Assembly (NCBI GenBank): GCA_002455915.1
Contig: DKLU01000376.1
Location: 1-14,822, forward strand
DNA: 14,822 nt
Source of the DNA: Chryseobacterium sp. UBA6632
GTDB lineage: Bacteria > Bacteroidota > Bacteroidia > Flavobacteriales > Weeksellaceae
Direction of reading: 5' to 3'
In this document: positions 1-7,772 of the stretch, in pieces
How the letters are laid out: every line of letters starts with the position of its first letter
How positions within the stretch are numbered: position 1 is the stretch's first letter
The notes under the pieces: model-generated
Told to the model about the DNA's origin: nothing
Seen by the model: only the letters and a program-made list of their open reading frames with translations
Database searches by the model: none
Made by a program: the position numbers and the translations under genes

Positions 1-402
1 GGTGACAGGAAATTATTTGAAGAATTAAAACCGTTTGCCATGAAATTGGGATCTGCTTTTCAAAAAATTAATTTTTTGAGAGACATTAAGAATGATTATC
101 AGCACTTGGGAAGAAGCTATTTTCCTGGTATTAATATGGAAATTTTTGATAATCAGGTTAAGACTTCTATAGAAAAAGAGATAGAAGCAGAATTTTTAAT
201 TGCACTCGAAGGAATAAAGAAACTCCCTACATCCTCAAGATTCGGAGTATATGTTGCCTATAAATACTTTGTTTCATTGTTTAAAAAAATTAAGCGAAGT
301 CCTGCTTCCAAAATATTAAATCAAAGGATAAGAATTTCAAATAGCACTAAGATGTCTCTAATGATGACGAGCTATGTAGAGTATAAAACATCTTTCATGT
401 AA
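1..402 (+). CDS. crtB: Phytoene synthase, C-terminal part (5' end outside window)
   Basis: The reading frame is open from base 1 and ends at the TAA at 400-402, leaving 133 residues. The first ATG in frame, at 40, is internal, because family homology starts before it. The fragment carries the second Asp-rich motif of squalene/phytoene synthases, in the stretch FLRDIKNDYQHLGRSYFP (RD-xxx-D followed by LGRxYFP). Enzymes of this family condense two geranylgeranyl diphosphates into phytoene, the first committed step to carotenoids, with Mg2+ held by the two Asp motifs. The first Asp motif must lie upstream, outside the window. The hydroxylase and cyclase genes follow at 16-nt and 3-nt gaps, so this is very likely one operon. 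A squalene synthase-like paralogue is the main alternative, but the neighbours argue for phytoene synthase. Confidence 0.9.
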   Translation, partial: GDRKLFEELKPFAMKLGSAFQKINFLRDIKNDYQHLGRSYFPGINMEIFDNQVKTSIEKEIEAEFLIALEGIKKLPTSSRFGVYVAYKYFVSLFKKIKRSPASKILNQRIRISNSTKMSLMMTSYVEYKTSFM

Positions 403-418
403 TTTTAAATGAATACGT

Positions 419-871
419 ATGAATTTTTTTATTGTTCTTCTCACTTTTTTTACCATGGAAGGAATAACGTGGCTTACCCATAAGTATATTATGCACGGAT
501 TTTTGTGGCGCTTGCATAAAGATCACCACGATCACAGTAATGAAGGCTCTTTAGAGAAAAATGATTATTTTTTCTTAATATTTGCCGTGCCAACTATAGC
601 ATTAATGTATTATGGAACTGTAAATGGCTACAATCACTGGTTTTATATTGCTATCGGCATAGCACTGTACGGTATGGCTTATTTTTTTGTACACGATATT
701 TTTATCCATCAGCGATTTAAATTATTTACCAAGACAAATAATCCCTACCTTTTAGGAATAAGACGAGCTCACAAGCAGCACCACAAGCATATCACCAAAG
801 AAGAAGGCGAGTGTTTTGGTTTTTTATGGGTACCCATCAGATATTTTAGAATGTATTGGAATAAAAAATAA
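419..871 (+). CDS. crtZ: Beta-carotene hydroxylase (CrtZ type, fatty acid hydroxylase superfamily)
   Basis: This 150-residue integral membrane protein has the four His motifs of the non-haem di-iron hydroxylases: H21xxxxH26, H33xxH36H37, H92xxxxH97 and H118xxH121H122. The segments between them are hydrophobic. Bacterial CrtZ enzymes hydroxylate C3 of the beta-ionone rings, converting beta-carotene through cryptoxanthin to zeaxanthin, using O2 in the cytoplasmic membrane. The length is usual for short bacterial CrtZ. The gene starts 16 nt after the phytoene synthase stop and ends 3 nt before the cyclase start, which indicates translation from one transcript. The start chosen is the ATG at 419, since the first His motif begins only 20 residues later. 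No Shine-Dalgarno sequence is visible, as is usual for this phylum. Substrate range is inferred from family and context. Confidence 0.92.
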   Translation: MNFFIVLLTFFTMEGITWLTHKYIMHGFLWRLHKDHHDHSNEGSLEKNDYFFLIFAVPTIALMYYGTVNGYNHWFYIAIGIALYGMAYFFVHDIFIHQRFKLFTKTNNPYLLGIRRAHKQHHKHITKEEGECFGFLWVPIRYFRMYWNKK

Positions 872-874
872 TAT

Positions 875-1573
875 ATGCAGCATTATACCTATCTTCTAAT
901 TAATTTTTTTACGATCATCATATGCTTCGTATTCTCTTTCCACCATAAAATTAAATTTAGTCGGTTTTTTGGTGCCTTTATCAAATCTGCCGCTTTAGTT
1001 GCTTTTGTATTTATCATATGGGACATATGGTTCACAGCTCGAGGTGTATGGTGGTTTAATCATGATTACATTATCGGGCTTACGATTTTGGGATTACCAT
1101 TTGAAGAAATACTTTTCTTTTTCTGTATTCCGTTTGCCTGTATTTTTACGTATTTCTGCCTTAATAAATTCTTCAATTTTAATTGGCAGTATAAAAAGGA
1201 GAAATATTTTGCAGTTGCTGTTATTGTTTTATCCTTAGGATTGGGAGTTTATCAGCATGCTAAAATTTATACAATGGTGACATTTTTAACAACAGGGGTT
1301 ACTGTTTTTATTCTATATTTTATGCTTAATGCAAGAATAATAGGAAAAGCATCTGTTATTTATATGCTTTTAATGCCGGGATTCTTATTGGTCAATGGTA
1401 TTTTAACAGGAACCGGACTAGAATCTCCCATTGTAAATTATAATCCTGATAATTTTATGGGATTCCGTATCCTGACAATCCCCTTAGAAGATGTTGTATA
1501 TGGATATGAATTAATCCTTTGGAATATATATTTCTTTGAATTAATTGGAAGAACAAAGGGCTCTTTATCTTAA
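875..1573 (+). CDS. Lycopene cyclase, CrtYc/CrtYd-fused type (membrane)
   Basis: This 232-residue polytopic membrane protein consists of two related halves. Each half has the acidic signature of the CarR/CrtYc-CrtYd lycopene cyclase family: LPFEE at residues 74-78 and IPLED at 202-206. The first half also has the aromatic stretch DIWFTARGVWWF before its motif. Members of this family cyclise the psi-ends of lycopene to beta-rings without net redox change. Here the protein would supply beta-carotene to the hydroxylase encoded just upstream. In actinobacteria the two halves are often separate genes; the single fused chain is the arrangement known from Bacteroidetes and fungi. It is the last gene of the + strand operon, and a hairpin lies about 150 nt downstream. 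Family assignment is firm. The exact ring product cannot be read from sequence alone. Confidence 0.9.
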   Translation: MQHYTYLLINFFTIIICFVFSFHHKIKFSRFFGAFIKSAALVAFVFIIWDIWFTARGVWWFNHDYIIGLTILGLPFEEILFFFCIPFACIFTYFCLNKFFNFNWQYKKEKYFAVAVIVLSLGLGVYQHAKIYTMVTFLTTGVTVFILYFMLNARIIGKASVIYMLLMPGFLLVNGILTGTGLESPIVNYNPDNFMGFRILTIPLEDVVYGYELILWNIYFFELIGRTKGSLS

Positions 1574-1720
1574 AAGTATCATTTGGGAATTATATTCTTA
1601 AGTTATACCAAGGCTTCACAGTAGTCTTGAAAATCAATTCAGTCTCCCGTCTCTCAAAACGATGATTAAGTATTTTACCAGACATTATAGTTGATTGATT
1701 AAAAAAATGATAAAATGTAT

Positions 1721-1749
1721 AAACAGACCATCCAAAGGATGGTCTGTTT
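1721..1749. terminator. Bidirectional hairpin terminator between convergent genes
   Basis: A perfect 13-bp stem (AAACAGACCATCC at 1721-1733 pairing with 1737-1749) closes on a 3-nt loop. It is followed by TTTT partly within and after the right arm on the + strand, and by a T-rich stretch on the - strand. It sits between the end of the carotenoid operon and the end of the convergent gene at 1760, so it can serve both. The bases from 1574 to 1720 hold no recognisable gene or site. Confidence 0.85.
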
Positions 1750-1759
1750 TAGTAGTTTA

Positions 1760-2062
1760 CTAGGATTTCATCAATTCAAGTTCATCTAAATGATCTGTTG
1801 GTGTAAAAGATAACGAATCACTGGGTTTATTTTCTTGCTCATTAATTTCATCTATCGTTAACCTTGGATGAATTTTTTGCGGCAGTAGTTTGCCATTTTT
1901 ATAAAGCATTTGATCTGCAGTTTGGTAAATTTCATCTTTCCTGTAAAAATTTCCATCTGGAGCTGTGAAAGCCTGATCTTGTACCTTTTTTTTATTTGAT
2001 AGGCTCCAGTAAATAAAGACTCCTGCAATACACAATATCCATATTTTGCTGCTGCTCTTCAT
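1760..2062 (-). CDS. Small membrane-anchored protein of unknown function
   Basis: This 100-residue protein was not recognised as a member of any known family. Residues 1-7 are polar and basic (MKSSSKI). A hydrophobic segment follows at about 8-22 (WILCIAGVFIYWSLS), then a KKK stop-transfer cluster and a polar, acidic C-terminal domain of about 75 residues. The pattern suggests a single N-terminal membrane anchor; lack of a signal peptidase site favours an anchor over a cleaved signal. With positive charge on both sides of the segment, the side exposed cannot be fixed. The gene starts 14 nt after the stop of the upstream Tat-exported dehydrogenase and is probably co-transcribed with it, so the two may act in the same envelope process. 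The terminator at 1721-1749 lies just downstream. No catalytic motif was seen. Confidence 0.7.
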   Translation of the reverse strand: MKSSSKIWILCIAGVFIYWSLSNKKKVQDQAFTAPDGNFYRKDEIYQTADQMLYKNGKLLPQKIHPRLTIDEINEQENKPSDSLSFTPTDHLDELELMKS

Positions 2063-2076
2063 ACATCATTCTTTTT

Positions 2077-3081
2077 TTAAGGTTGACCACTTCCTCCAGA
2101 GGATCCGTAAATTTGTCCTGTTGCAAAACTTGCGTCATTGGCGGCAAGCTGCACAAATATTGAAGCTAGTTCTGCAGGCTGCCCAGGCCTTCCTAACGGT
2201 GTTTCACTTCCGAATTTTACAATATTTTCTTGTGTTTGTCCTCCGCTTACTTCTAAAGCTGTCCATACAGGTCCGGGAGCAACTCCGTTTACACGTATTC
2301 CCTTTGGGCCTAGCTGCTTTGCTAATGATTTTACATAACTGGTAGTGGCAGCTTTTGTCTGTGCGTAATCATACAAATTCTCAGAAGGATCATAAGCCTG
2401 CACAGAAGATAGCCCAATGATAGAAGATCCAGGCTTTAAATGCGGAAGTGCAGCCTTAATTATCCAAAACGGAGCATAAATGTTTGTTTTCATTGTTCTT
2501 TCAAATTCCTCTGTGCTTATATCTAGGATCGACTCGTGGGTCTTCTGGTGACCCGCGTTGTTTACAAGAATATCAAGCCCTCCCAATTGTTTTACCGCCT
2601 CTTTAACTAATTCTTTACAGAAGTTTTCGAATCTTAGATCTCCGGGGATGCCTACAGCATTCCGTCCTTCTTTTTTTATCAATTCAATTACTTCTCGCGC
2701 ATCGGATTCCTCTTCAGGAAGATAATTAATGGCCACATCGGCACCTTCTCGAGCATAGGCAATTGCAGCAGCTCTTCCAATACCTGAATCTCCACCCGTA
2801 ATCAAAGCTTTTCTACCCATTAGCCTGCCAGAACCTACATAGCTTTTCTCTCCATGATCAGGAACAGGCTCCATTTTACTTGCTAGCCCAGGAAAGGGTT
2901 GGAACTGTTTTTTGAATGGAGGTCTGGGGTACTTGGTGGTAGGATCCGTAAGTTCGCTGCTTGAGTTTTTAATTTTTTGTATTTTTTGCGACTGTGCAAA
3001 CGTTTGAGGTGCTACCGCTGCAATAGCAATGGTTGCTGCTATCTTTCCGATAGCATTTCTTCTGTTCATTTCCTTTTCCAT
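2077..3081 (-). CDS. Tat-exported short-chain dehydrogenase/reductase (YghA/YdaD-like)
   Basis: This 334-residue protein belongs to the classical SDR family. The cofactor loop TGGDSGIG is at residues 95-102 and NNAG at 174-177. The tetrad residues appear as N200, S225/S226, Y239 and K243 (YAQTK). A PG motif follows in VAPGPVW. The extension of about 85 residues before the Rossmann fold begins NRRNAIGK and continues into an alanine-rich hydrophobic stretch ending near QTFAQ. This is a likely twin-arginine signal, so the protein would fold with NAD(P) in the cytoplasm and be exported. The following Pro-rich linker and domain resemble the YghA/general-stress-protein-39 branch of SDRs, whose substrates are poorly defined. 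A second ATG four codons in would keep the signal. It is likely co-transcribed with the small protein gene 14 nt downstream. Substrate is not predictable. Confidence 0.9.
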   Translation of the reverse strand: MEKEMNRRNAIGKIAATIAIAAVAPQTFAQSQKIQKIKNSSSELTDPTTKYPRPPFKKQFQPFPGLASKMEPVPDHGEKSYVGSGRLMGRKALITGGDSGIGRAAAIAYAREGADVAINYLPEEESDAREVIELIKKEGRNAVGIPGDLRFENFCKELVKEAVKQLGGLDILVNNAGHQKTHESILDISTEEFERTMKTNIYAPFWIIKAALPHLKPGSSIIGLSSVQAYDPSENLYDYAQTKAATTSYVKSLAKQLGPKGIRVNGVAPGPVWTALEVSGGQTQENIVKFGSETPLGRPGQPAELASIFVQLAANDASFATGQIYGSSGGSGQP

Positions 3082-3225
3082 TAATATTTTATTTTGATGT
3101 GGTGTGATAGCGCATATGAATTACGCTTTTTTGTGTATCTTTATATTATCAATCTATATTCCAACTTGTATCAAAAGAGTAAATTGTGGTATATTTTTTT
3201 GCTGTGGATTTAAAATTTCAATAAT

Positions 3226-4929
3226 TTAAGACAAGGAGTTAGCGATTATTTTAGCAGCAGTATCGCAAAAATCCAGGCCAGAGTAGTCTGGGTTTAATCC
3301 TGCGATATAAGGAACTGCCATGATATAAAGATCTTTAATGGCCTGGCCGTAGTAATCCAATGCCTGAAAGTTATCATTTATATTAAGCCCCTTCACTCTG
3401 AGATAATATTGATCTTTATCATATTCTAAAATATCATTTCTTCCTTCTTTTAACAGCTCCTCCGCTGCAGATTTGCTTTTGAACTTAAGATAACCGGAAC
3501 TAATCATATTCTTTTTTTTCAATCCCTCAAATGGGATATCGTTATATTCTACAGGTTGTTGCCCTATTGCATCCACATACATTCTGTAATGTTTTTTAAT
3601 ATTTTTATCATACTCATCTTTGTAATAATAAATACCACCTTCATCTTCATGAGGTTCGATTCGGCTTTCATCATCAACACTTAAAACACGGATTAGCCCT
3701 GCCTCATATAAGGCAATAACTTCTTTATAGGATGATTGAGGAAGTGCAGCAATAATTACTGAAATCAAAGGGAGGAGCGTCTTTTTCAATCGCAACATAT
3801 CTTCTGCTGAAAAATGTTTCGCCGGATAATTCATTGCATAGCTAAAGGAAGATAAGGTTTCTTTCCACGCAATGGTCTCATGCCTTTTGATCGATTTTTC
3901 AGCCTCTGAGTATTCTGCTTTAAATAATTCAAAACTATTTAGATCTTTTCTGATGGCTAACATTTTTTCTACGAATTCTTCTATAGAAAGAGATTTTATC
4001 TGATTATATACTATTTTGTTCTTTTTAGACAAAGGCTGTTTAAAGTTTCTGTCATATACATAATCAAGATCAACAAATCCATGGTTGTTTTTTTTATATT
4101 CCTGAATTTCCTCTGTTGACATAATCCATTCACTTGAATACGCATTGTCTTCACTGTGGAAACGTAACGCGGGAAGAAAACCACGAAGGGAAAAAAGATC
4201 AATAGAAAAGTCAGGAGAACTTTCGTTCAATACATATCTTATATTCCCATCCTGCTCTACAAATGCACCGTTCATCCTTGCAATAGATTTTACTGCATCT
4301 ATTGCTGTAAGCGAAGTTCCTCTAATGGCAACAGGGAAGTTTGTTTTTTTACAGAATTTTGAGGGAGGGTAGGGAGAATCGTACCAATTGGGAATGATTT
4401 CCTCATGCCGCTTCGGCCATGAGTGCCCTGTACATAAAATTACCGTAGAAACAGAATAACAGATTCCTTCATTGGTAAAGATATGGTAAGATCCTGTGAA
4501 CTCATCTTTTTCAATATCAGAAACCGTGGTTTTTTTTTGGGTATGGACATTTATACCCATCTTTATTGCTTCTTTTATATACAGTTTAAACTGCTCTTCG
4601 AGATAATTACCCAACAATAACCGAGGAATGACCTGGTACTCATTTATTGTATTATCTTTCACAAATTCAGAAAATTCGGTAGTATCTGATCTTTTAATGT
4701 AGCTGAGAAAACTTTCGGCCAATTCCGGAAGTTCGTTGGCTGAAACGTTGGCAACATGTTCTTTATTGGCTCCAAGCAAACTATAAGGCATTCCTGCACC
4801 CAATTTCTCGGTTTTTTCGAAGATGTAAATATTATCAAGCTTTAGATTATTAGATACCAGGTGTTTGAGTACAAATAAAGAAGAGGGGCCGCCTCCAATG
4901 AGAGCTACGGATTTATCATTATCATGCAT
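3226..4929 (-). CDS. FAD/NAD(P)-binding oxidoreductase of unknown substrate
   Basis: This 567-residue soluble protein starts with a Rossmann dinucleotide-binding motif, GGGPSS at 12-17, and an acidic residue at the end of the second strand (E38 in IFEK), as in FAD-binding enzymes. A second conserved element is VILCTGHSWP at about 163-172, the ATG-like motif of two-dinucleotide flavoproteins. A weaker nucleotide-binding-like loop, AIRGTSLTAIDAV, lies near 201-213. The C-terminus has a GLNPDYSGLDFCD element that may close the FAD site. This layout fits the broad NAD_binding_9 group of FAD-NAD(P)-binding proteins, for which no common reaction is known. No signal peptide or membrane segment is seen. 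The gene is divergent from the kinase at 5199 and lies 144 nt upstream of the dehydrogenase on the same strand, so joint transcription is possible but unproven. Confidence 0.85.
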   Translation of the reverse strand: MHDNDKSVALIGGGPSSLFVLKHLVSNNLKLDNIYIFEKTEKLGAGMPYSLLGANKEHVANVSANELPELAESFLSYIKRSDTTEFSEFVKDNTINEYQVIPRLLLGNYLEEQFKLYIKEAIKMGINVHTQKKTTVSDIEKDEFTGSYHIFTNEGICYSVSTVILCTGHSWPKRHEEIIPNWYDSPYPPSKFCKKTNFPVAIRGTSLTAIDAVKSIARMNGAFVEQDGNIRYVLNESSPDFSIDLFSLRGFLPALRFHSEDNAYSSEWIMSTEEIQEYKKNNHGFVDLDYVYDRNFKQPLSKKNKIVYNQIKSLSIEEFVEKMLAIRKDLNSFELFKAEYSEAEKSIKRHETIAWKETLSSFSYAMNYPAKHFSAEDMLRLKKTLLPLISVIIAALPQSSYKEVIALYEAGLIRVLSVDDESRIEPHEDEGGIYYYKDEYDKNIKKHYRMYVDAIGQQPVEYNDIPFEGLKKKNMISSGYLKFKSKSAAEELLKEGRNDILEYDKDQYYLRVKGLNINDNFQALDYYGQAIKDLYIMAVPYIAGLNPDYSGLDFCDTAAKIIANSLS

Positions 4930-4971
4930 ATTTAGCTGTTTGTGTCACAACATTCAAATTATGTTCCTTTG

Positions 4972-4998
4972 TAAATATATGTGGTATATAAAGTGCAA
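4972..4998 (-). promoter_or_regulatory. Possible Bacteroidetes-type promoter for the FAD/NAD(P) oxidoreductase
   Basis: On the - strand, TTG (revcomp of 4996-4998) is followed after 16 nt by TATATTTA (revcomp of 4972-4979), a 7/8 match to the TAnnTTTG element. The start codon would lie about 36 nt below the expected transcript start. The spacing is slightly short and the region is very AT-rich, so chance matches are likely. The rest of the divergent gap to 5198 shows no other clear site. Confidence 0.25.
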
Positions 4999-5198
4999 AA
5001 AATTATTAAAAAATTTTAATCTGATTTATATCTTTAACAAAATTTATAATAAATAAATAGATTTATAAACCTATTGTTCTCTATTAACGAAATTATGGCA
5101 GTGTTTTTGATGCTGTTTGAATCAATTATAGACTTACATTATAGGAGGTTATTCTACTCATTTATTATAAGCTATAAATATGCTAAGTTTATATAAGT

Positions 5199-7700
5199 AT
5201 GAAGATACCCAAAGAATCTACGTCAGATGAACTGTTAAATGTTCTTTACTATTCACCTAATGCTACAGCGATCTATTGCGGAGATGATATCACTATCTTA
5301 AATGCTAATGAAGTGATGTTGTCTTTCTGGGGGAAAACAAGTAGTATTATCGGGCAAAATTTTCAGGATGCTTTACCAGAGCTCAATGGGCAACCCTTTT
5401 TGGGAATATTGAAAGAAGTTTGGCAAACCGGTCAGACTTTTCTGGCGAAGAACTATGCTGCAGATCTTATGGTTAACGGATCCTACAAGACGTTTTATTT
5501 TGACTTTGAATACAAGGCTATTAAAGGAAGTGATGATAAAATGAGATACATTCTTCACACCGCCTTTGAGGTTTCGGATAGGATGGCTGCTGTTAAAACG
5601 ATCACCGAAAAATCAATATCAGAGCAAAAGCTTATTGAAGATCTTTCTGCAATGAATGAAGAATATATTGCTATTAATGAGCAATTATCTGATACCAATA
5701 ATGATCTTCTTAAAAGCAATCTTAATTTACAACAATCGCAGGAAGAAGTAAAGGAACTTATTTCCACCTTGATAGAAAGTGAGAATAGATTTAGACTTTT
5801 AGTAGAAAGAGCACCTATTGCAATTGGAATATATTGTGGAGATGAAATGATTATTGAGCAGGCAAACAATGAGATGTTTAAAATATGGGGGAGAGATAAA
5901 ACCATCTTGGGCTTACCATTATTAGTGGCAAGGCCTGAATTAGAAGGACACGAGTATATTAAAATTATACAAGAAGTGTTTCGATCAGGGCGCTCACACA
6001 TGGGATATTCTATTAAAGCTCCGGTATTCCGAGAAGGGAGGCTTAAGGAAGGTTTTTTCGATGTAAACTATAAATTACTTCCTGAGAATAATACAAAACA
6101 GAAGAGAATAATAATTATTGCTAATGATGTAACTGAAAAAACGTTGATAGCAGAAAGAGAAAAGGCGATGATTCATGAGTTGTCGGTAATAAACGAAAAA
6201 TTGACATATTCGAATAATGAATTAATTGAATCTCAAAATCAATTGAAACAACTTCTTGGTATTGTTAATGAGAGGGAAGAGCGCTTTCGTACGATGATTG
6301 AATATTCACCTGTAGCTATTGGGTATTTTAAAGGTGATAATCTCATTGTTGATGCTGCGAATGAAGCTCTGCTGAGAATTTTGGAAATTGATAGGTCGCT
6401 TATTGGTCAACCTTTACTAGGAAGTTTATACAATTCTCCCGAAAATGTATTTGCAGATATTCTTATTAAGGTAATGAATTCTGGAGATTCATATTATGGG
6501 AAAGAGATAAAAGTTAATATTCATAATACACAAGAATATTTTAATGTGGTTTATCGACCTATTAATCGACTAAATGAAAATGAAAATGAAAAAGCAATAC
6601 TGGTTGTTGCCTATGATGTTACAGAAGAAGTAAATGGCCGTCGTCGTGTAGATGAAGTTAATACAAGACTTCAGATAGCAATGGATGTGGGAGGTTTGGG
6701 TGCAACCCAAATCAACTTGAAAACAGGAGAAATGTCTAGTGATGATCAGTTTAAAATGATCTATGGTTTCCAACCTAATGAGGAATTTTCTTATCACGAT
6801 CTTTTTAACACGGTCTTACCACAAAAAGTTGATCTTTTGAAGACTTTGGTAAAAGAATCTATTCAAAATAAAACGGTGTATAAAATGGAATTTCCCATCC
6901 GGTGGCCAGATGGTACTCTACATTGGGTACAGGCACAAGGGAGATCAATATACAGTACTTCAGGAGAACCTGAATATATGGTTGGGATGGCCGGCGATAT
7001 TACTGAGAAGAAACTTTTTGAACAAAAAAAAGATGATTTTCTTAGTACTGCAAGTCATGAGCTCAAAACTCCCATTACTGCCTTGAAAGCATCTATACAG
7101 TTTTTGGATCGTATTAAAGACAAACCTTATTCTTCTACACATACAAAACTTATAGAACAGTCGGTTCGAAGTGTAGATAAAATAAGTATTCTGGTAGATG
7201 AATTACTTAATGTGACGAGGATAAGTGAAGGACAGCTGGAGTTGAAGAAAACAGAATTTAATCTTTACCAAATGGTAATGAATAGTTCCAATAATATTCA
7301 AAAAGATGACGATTATGAAATTATTTTTTTTGGAAATAAAGAATTAATAGTGCATGCTGATGAAAGCAGAATAGATCAGGTGGTTGTCAACCTTATCAAT
7401 AATGCCATCAAATATGCACCCTTAAGTAGAAAACTACATGTAATTATAGAGAAGGATAATCATAACGCTATTGTTAAAATAAAAGACTTTGGAGAAGGTA
7501 TTGATCGTGAAATATTACCTTATTTGTTTGAAAGATATTATAGAGCCGATCACTCAGGAAAGGTATATTCAGGATTGGGTTTAGGGCTATATATATGCTC
7601 TGAAATTATTAAGAAACACGGTGGACAGATTGGAGCGGAATCGGAAGCTGAAAAAGGAAGTGTTTTTTGGTTTTCTATACCTACAAACTCATTAGAATGA
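5199..7700 (+). CDS. Soluble histidine kinase with four PAS domains
   Basis: This 833-residue protein has no membrane segment, so it senses in the cytoplasm. PAS-like domains lie at about 10-130, 197-315, 363-477 and 485-605. The first three are clearly related to one another (compare NATAIYCGDD, PIAIGIYCGD and PVAIGYFKGD), and coiled coils of Asn/Glu/Leu heptads lie at about 140-195 and 320-360. The fourth is a PAS_3-like fold with RWPDGTLHWV. The kinase core follows: HisKA with the phospho-acceptor H620 (FLSTASHELKTP), N box N731-N735 (NLINNAIKYAP), G1 box D763FGEG and G2 box GLGLGL at 792-797. All catalytic residues are present. No LOV cysteine or haem ligand signature was recognised, so the signal is unknown. 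No response regulator follows directly; the nearest is the receiver at 9268, behind the LOV kinase. The ATG at 5199 is the only start upstream of PAS1. Confidence 0.92.
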   Translation: MKIPKESTSDELLNVLYYSPNATAIYCGDDITILNANEVMLSFWGKTSSIIGQNFQDALPELNGQPFLGILKEVWQTGQTFLAKNYAADLMVNGSYKTFYFDFEYKAIKGSDDKMRYILHTAFEVSDRMAAVKTITEKSISEQKLIEDLSAMNEEYIAINEQLSDTNNDLLKSNLNLQQSQEEVKELISTLIESENRFRLLVERAPIAIGIYCGDEMIIEQANNEMFKIWGRDKTILGLPLLVARPELEGHEYIKIIQEVFRSGRSHMGYSIKAPVFREGRLKEGFFDVNYKLLPENNTKQKRIIIIANDVTEKTLIAEREKAMIHELSVINEKLTYSNNELIESQNQLKQLLGIVNEREERFRTMIEYSPVAIGYFKGDNLIVDAANEALLRILEIDRSLIGQPLLGSLYNSPENVFADILIKVMNSGDSYYGKEIKVNIHNTQEYFNVVYRPINRLNENENEKAILVVAYDVTEEVNGRRRVDEVNTRLQIAMDVGGLGATQINLKTGEMSSDDQFKMIYGFQPNEEFSYHDLFNTVLPQKVDLLKTLVKESIQNKTVYKMEFPIRWPDGTLHWVQAQGRSIYSTSGEPEYMVGMAGDITEKKLFEQKKDDFLSTASHELKTPITALKASIQFLDRIKDKPYSSTHTKLIEQSVRSVDKISILVDELLNVTRISEGQLELKKTEFNLYQMVMNSSNNIQKDDDYEIIFFGNKELIVHADESRIDQVVVNLINNAIKYAPLSRKLHVIIEKDNHNAIVKIKDFGEGIDREILPYLFERYYRADHSGKVYSGLGLGLYICSEIIKKHGGQIGAESEAEKGSVFWFSIPTNSLE

Positions 7701-7713
7701 TAAAATTTATAGA

Positions 7714-7743
7714 TTGATATTATAGTAAAGGGTTAAATATTTG
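7714..7743 (+). promoter_or_regulatory. Bacteroidetes-type promoter upstream of the LOV kinase
   Basis: TTG at 7714-7716 is followed, after a 19-nt spacer, by AATATTTG at 7736-7743, which differs from the TAnnTTTG element of Bacteroidetes promoters in one base. The spacing matches the usual range for these promoters. Transcription would begin near 7750, leaving a short leader before the ATG at 7773. This suggests that the LOV kinase and receiver can be expressed independently of the four-PAS kinase upstream. Confidence 0.5.
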
Positions 7744-7772
7744 ATATAAAATCCTTTAAAAATAATGAAGAA

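Noticed and set aside
999-1238. A 79-codon frame inside the lycopene cyclase gene.
   Set aside because: It lies in another frame of a well-supported gene and shows no family features. The same applies to other overlapping frames, such as 2046-2345 and 5555-6001.
5184-5191. TAAGTTTA as the promoter element of the four-PAS kinase.
   Set aside because: It matches 7 of 8 positions of TAnnTTTG, but there is no TTG 17-23 nt upstream and the transcript would start at the ATG itself.
5143-5226. AGGAGG sequence at 5143-5148 and a 14-codon frame starting at 5179 as a leader peptide of the four-PAS kinase.
   Set aside because: The purine run is about 30 nt from the short frame and 50 nt from the kinase start, too far for ribosome binding, and this phylum makes little use of Shine-Dalgarno pairing.
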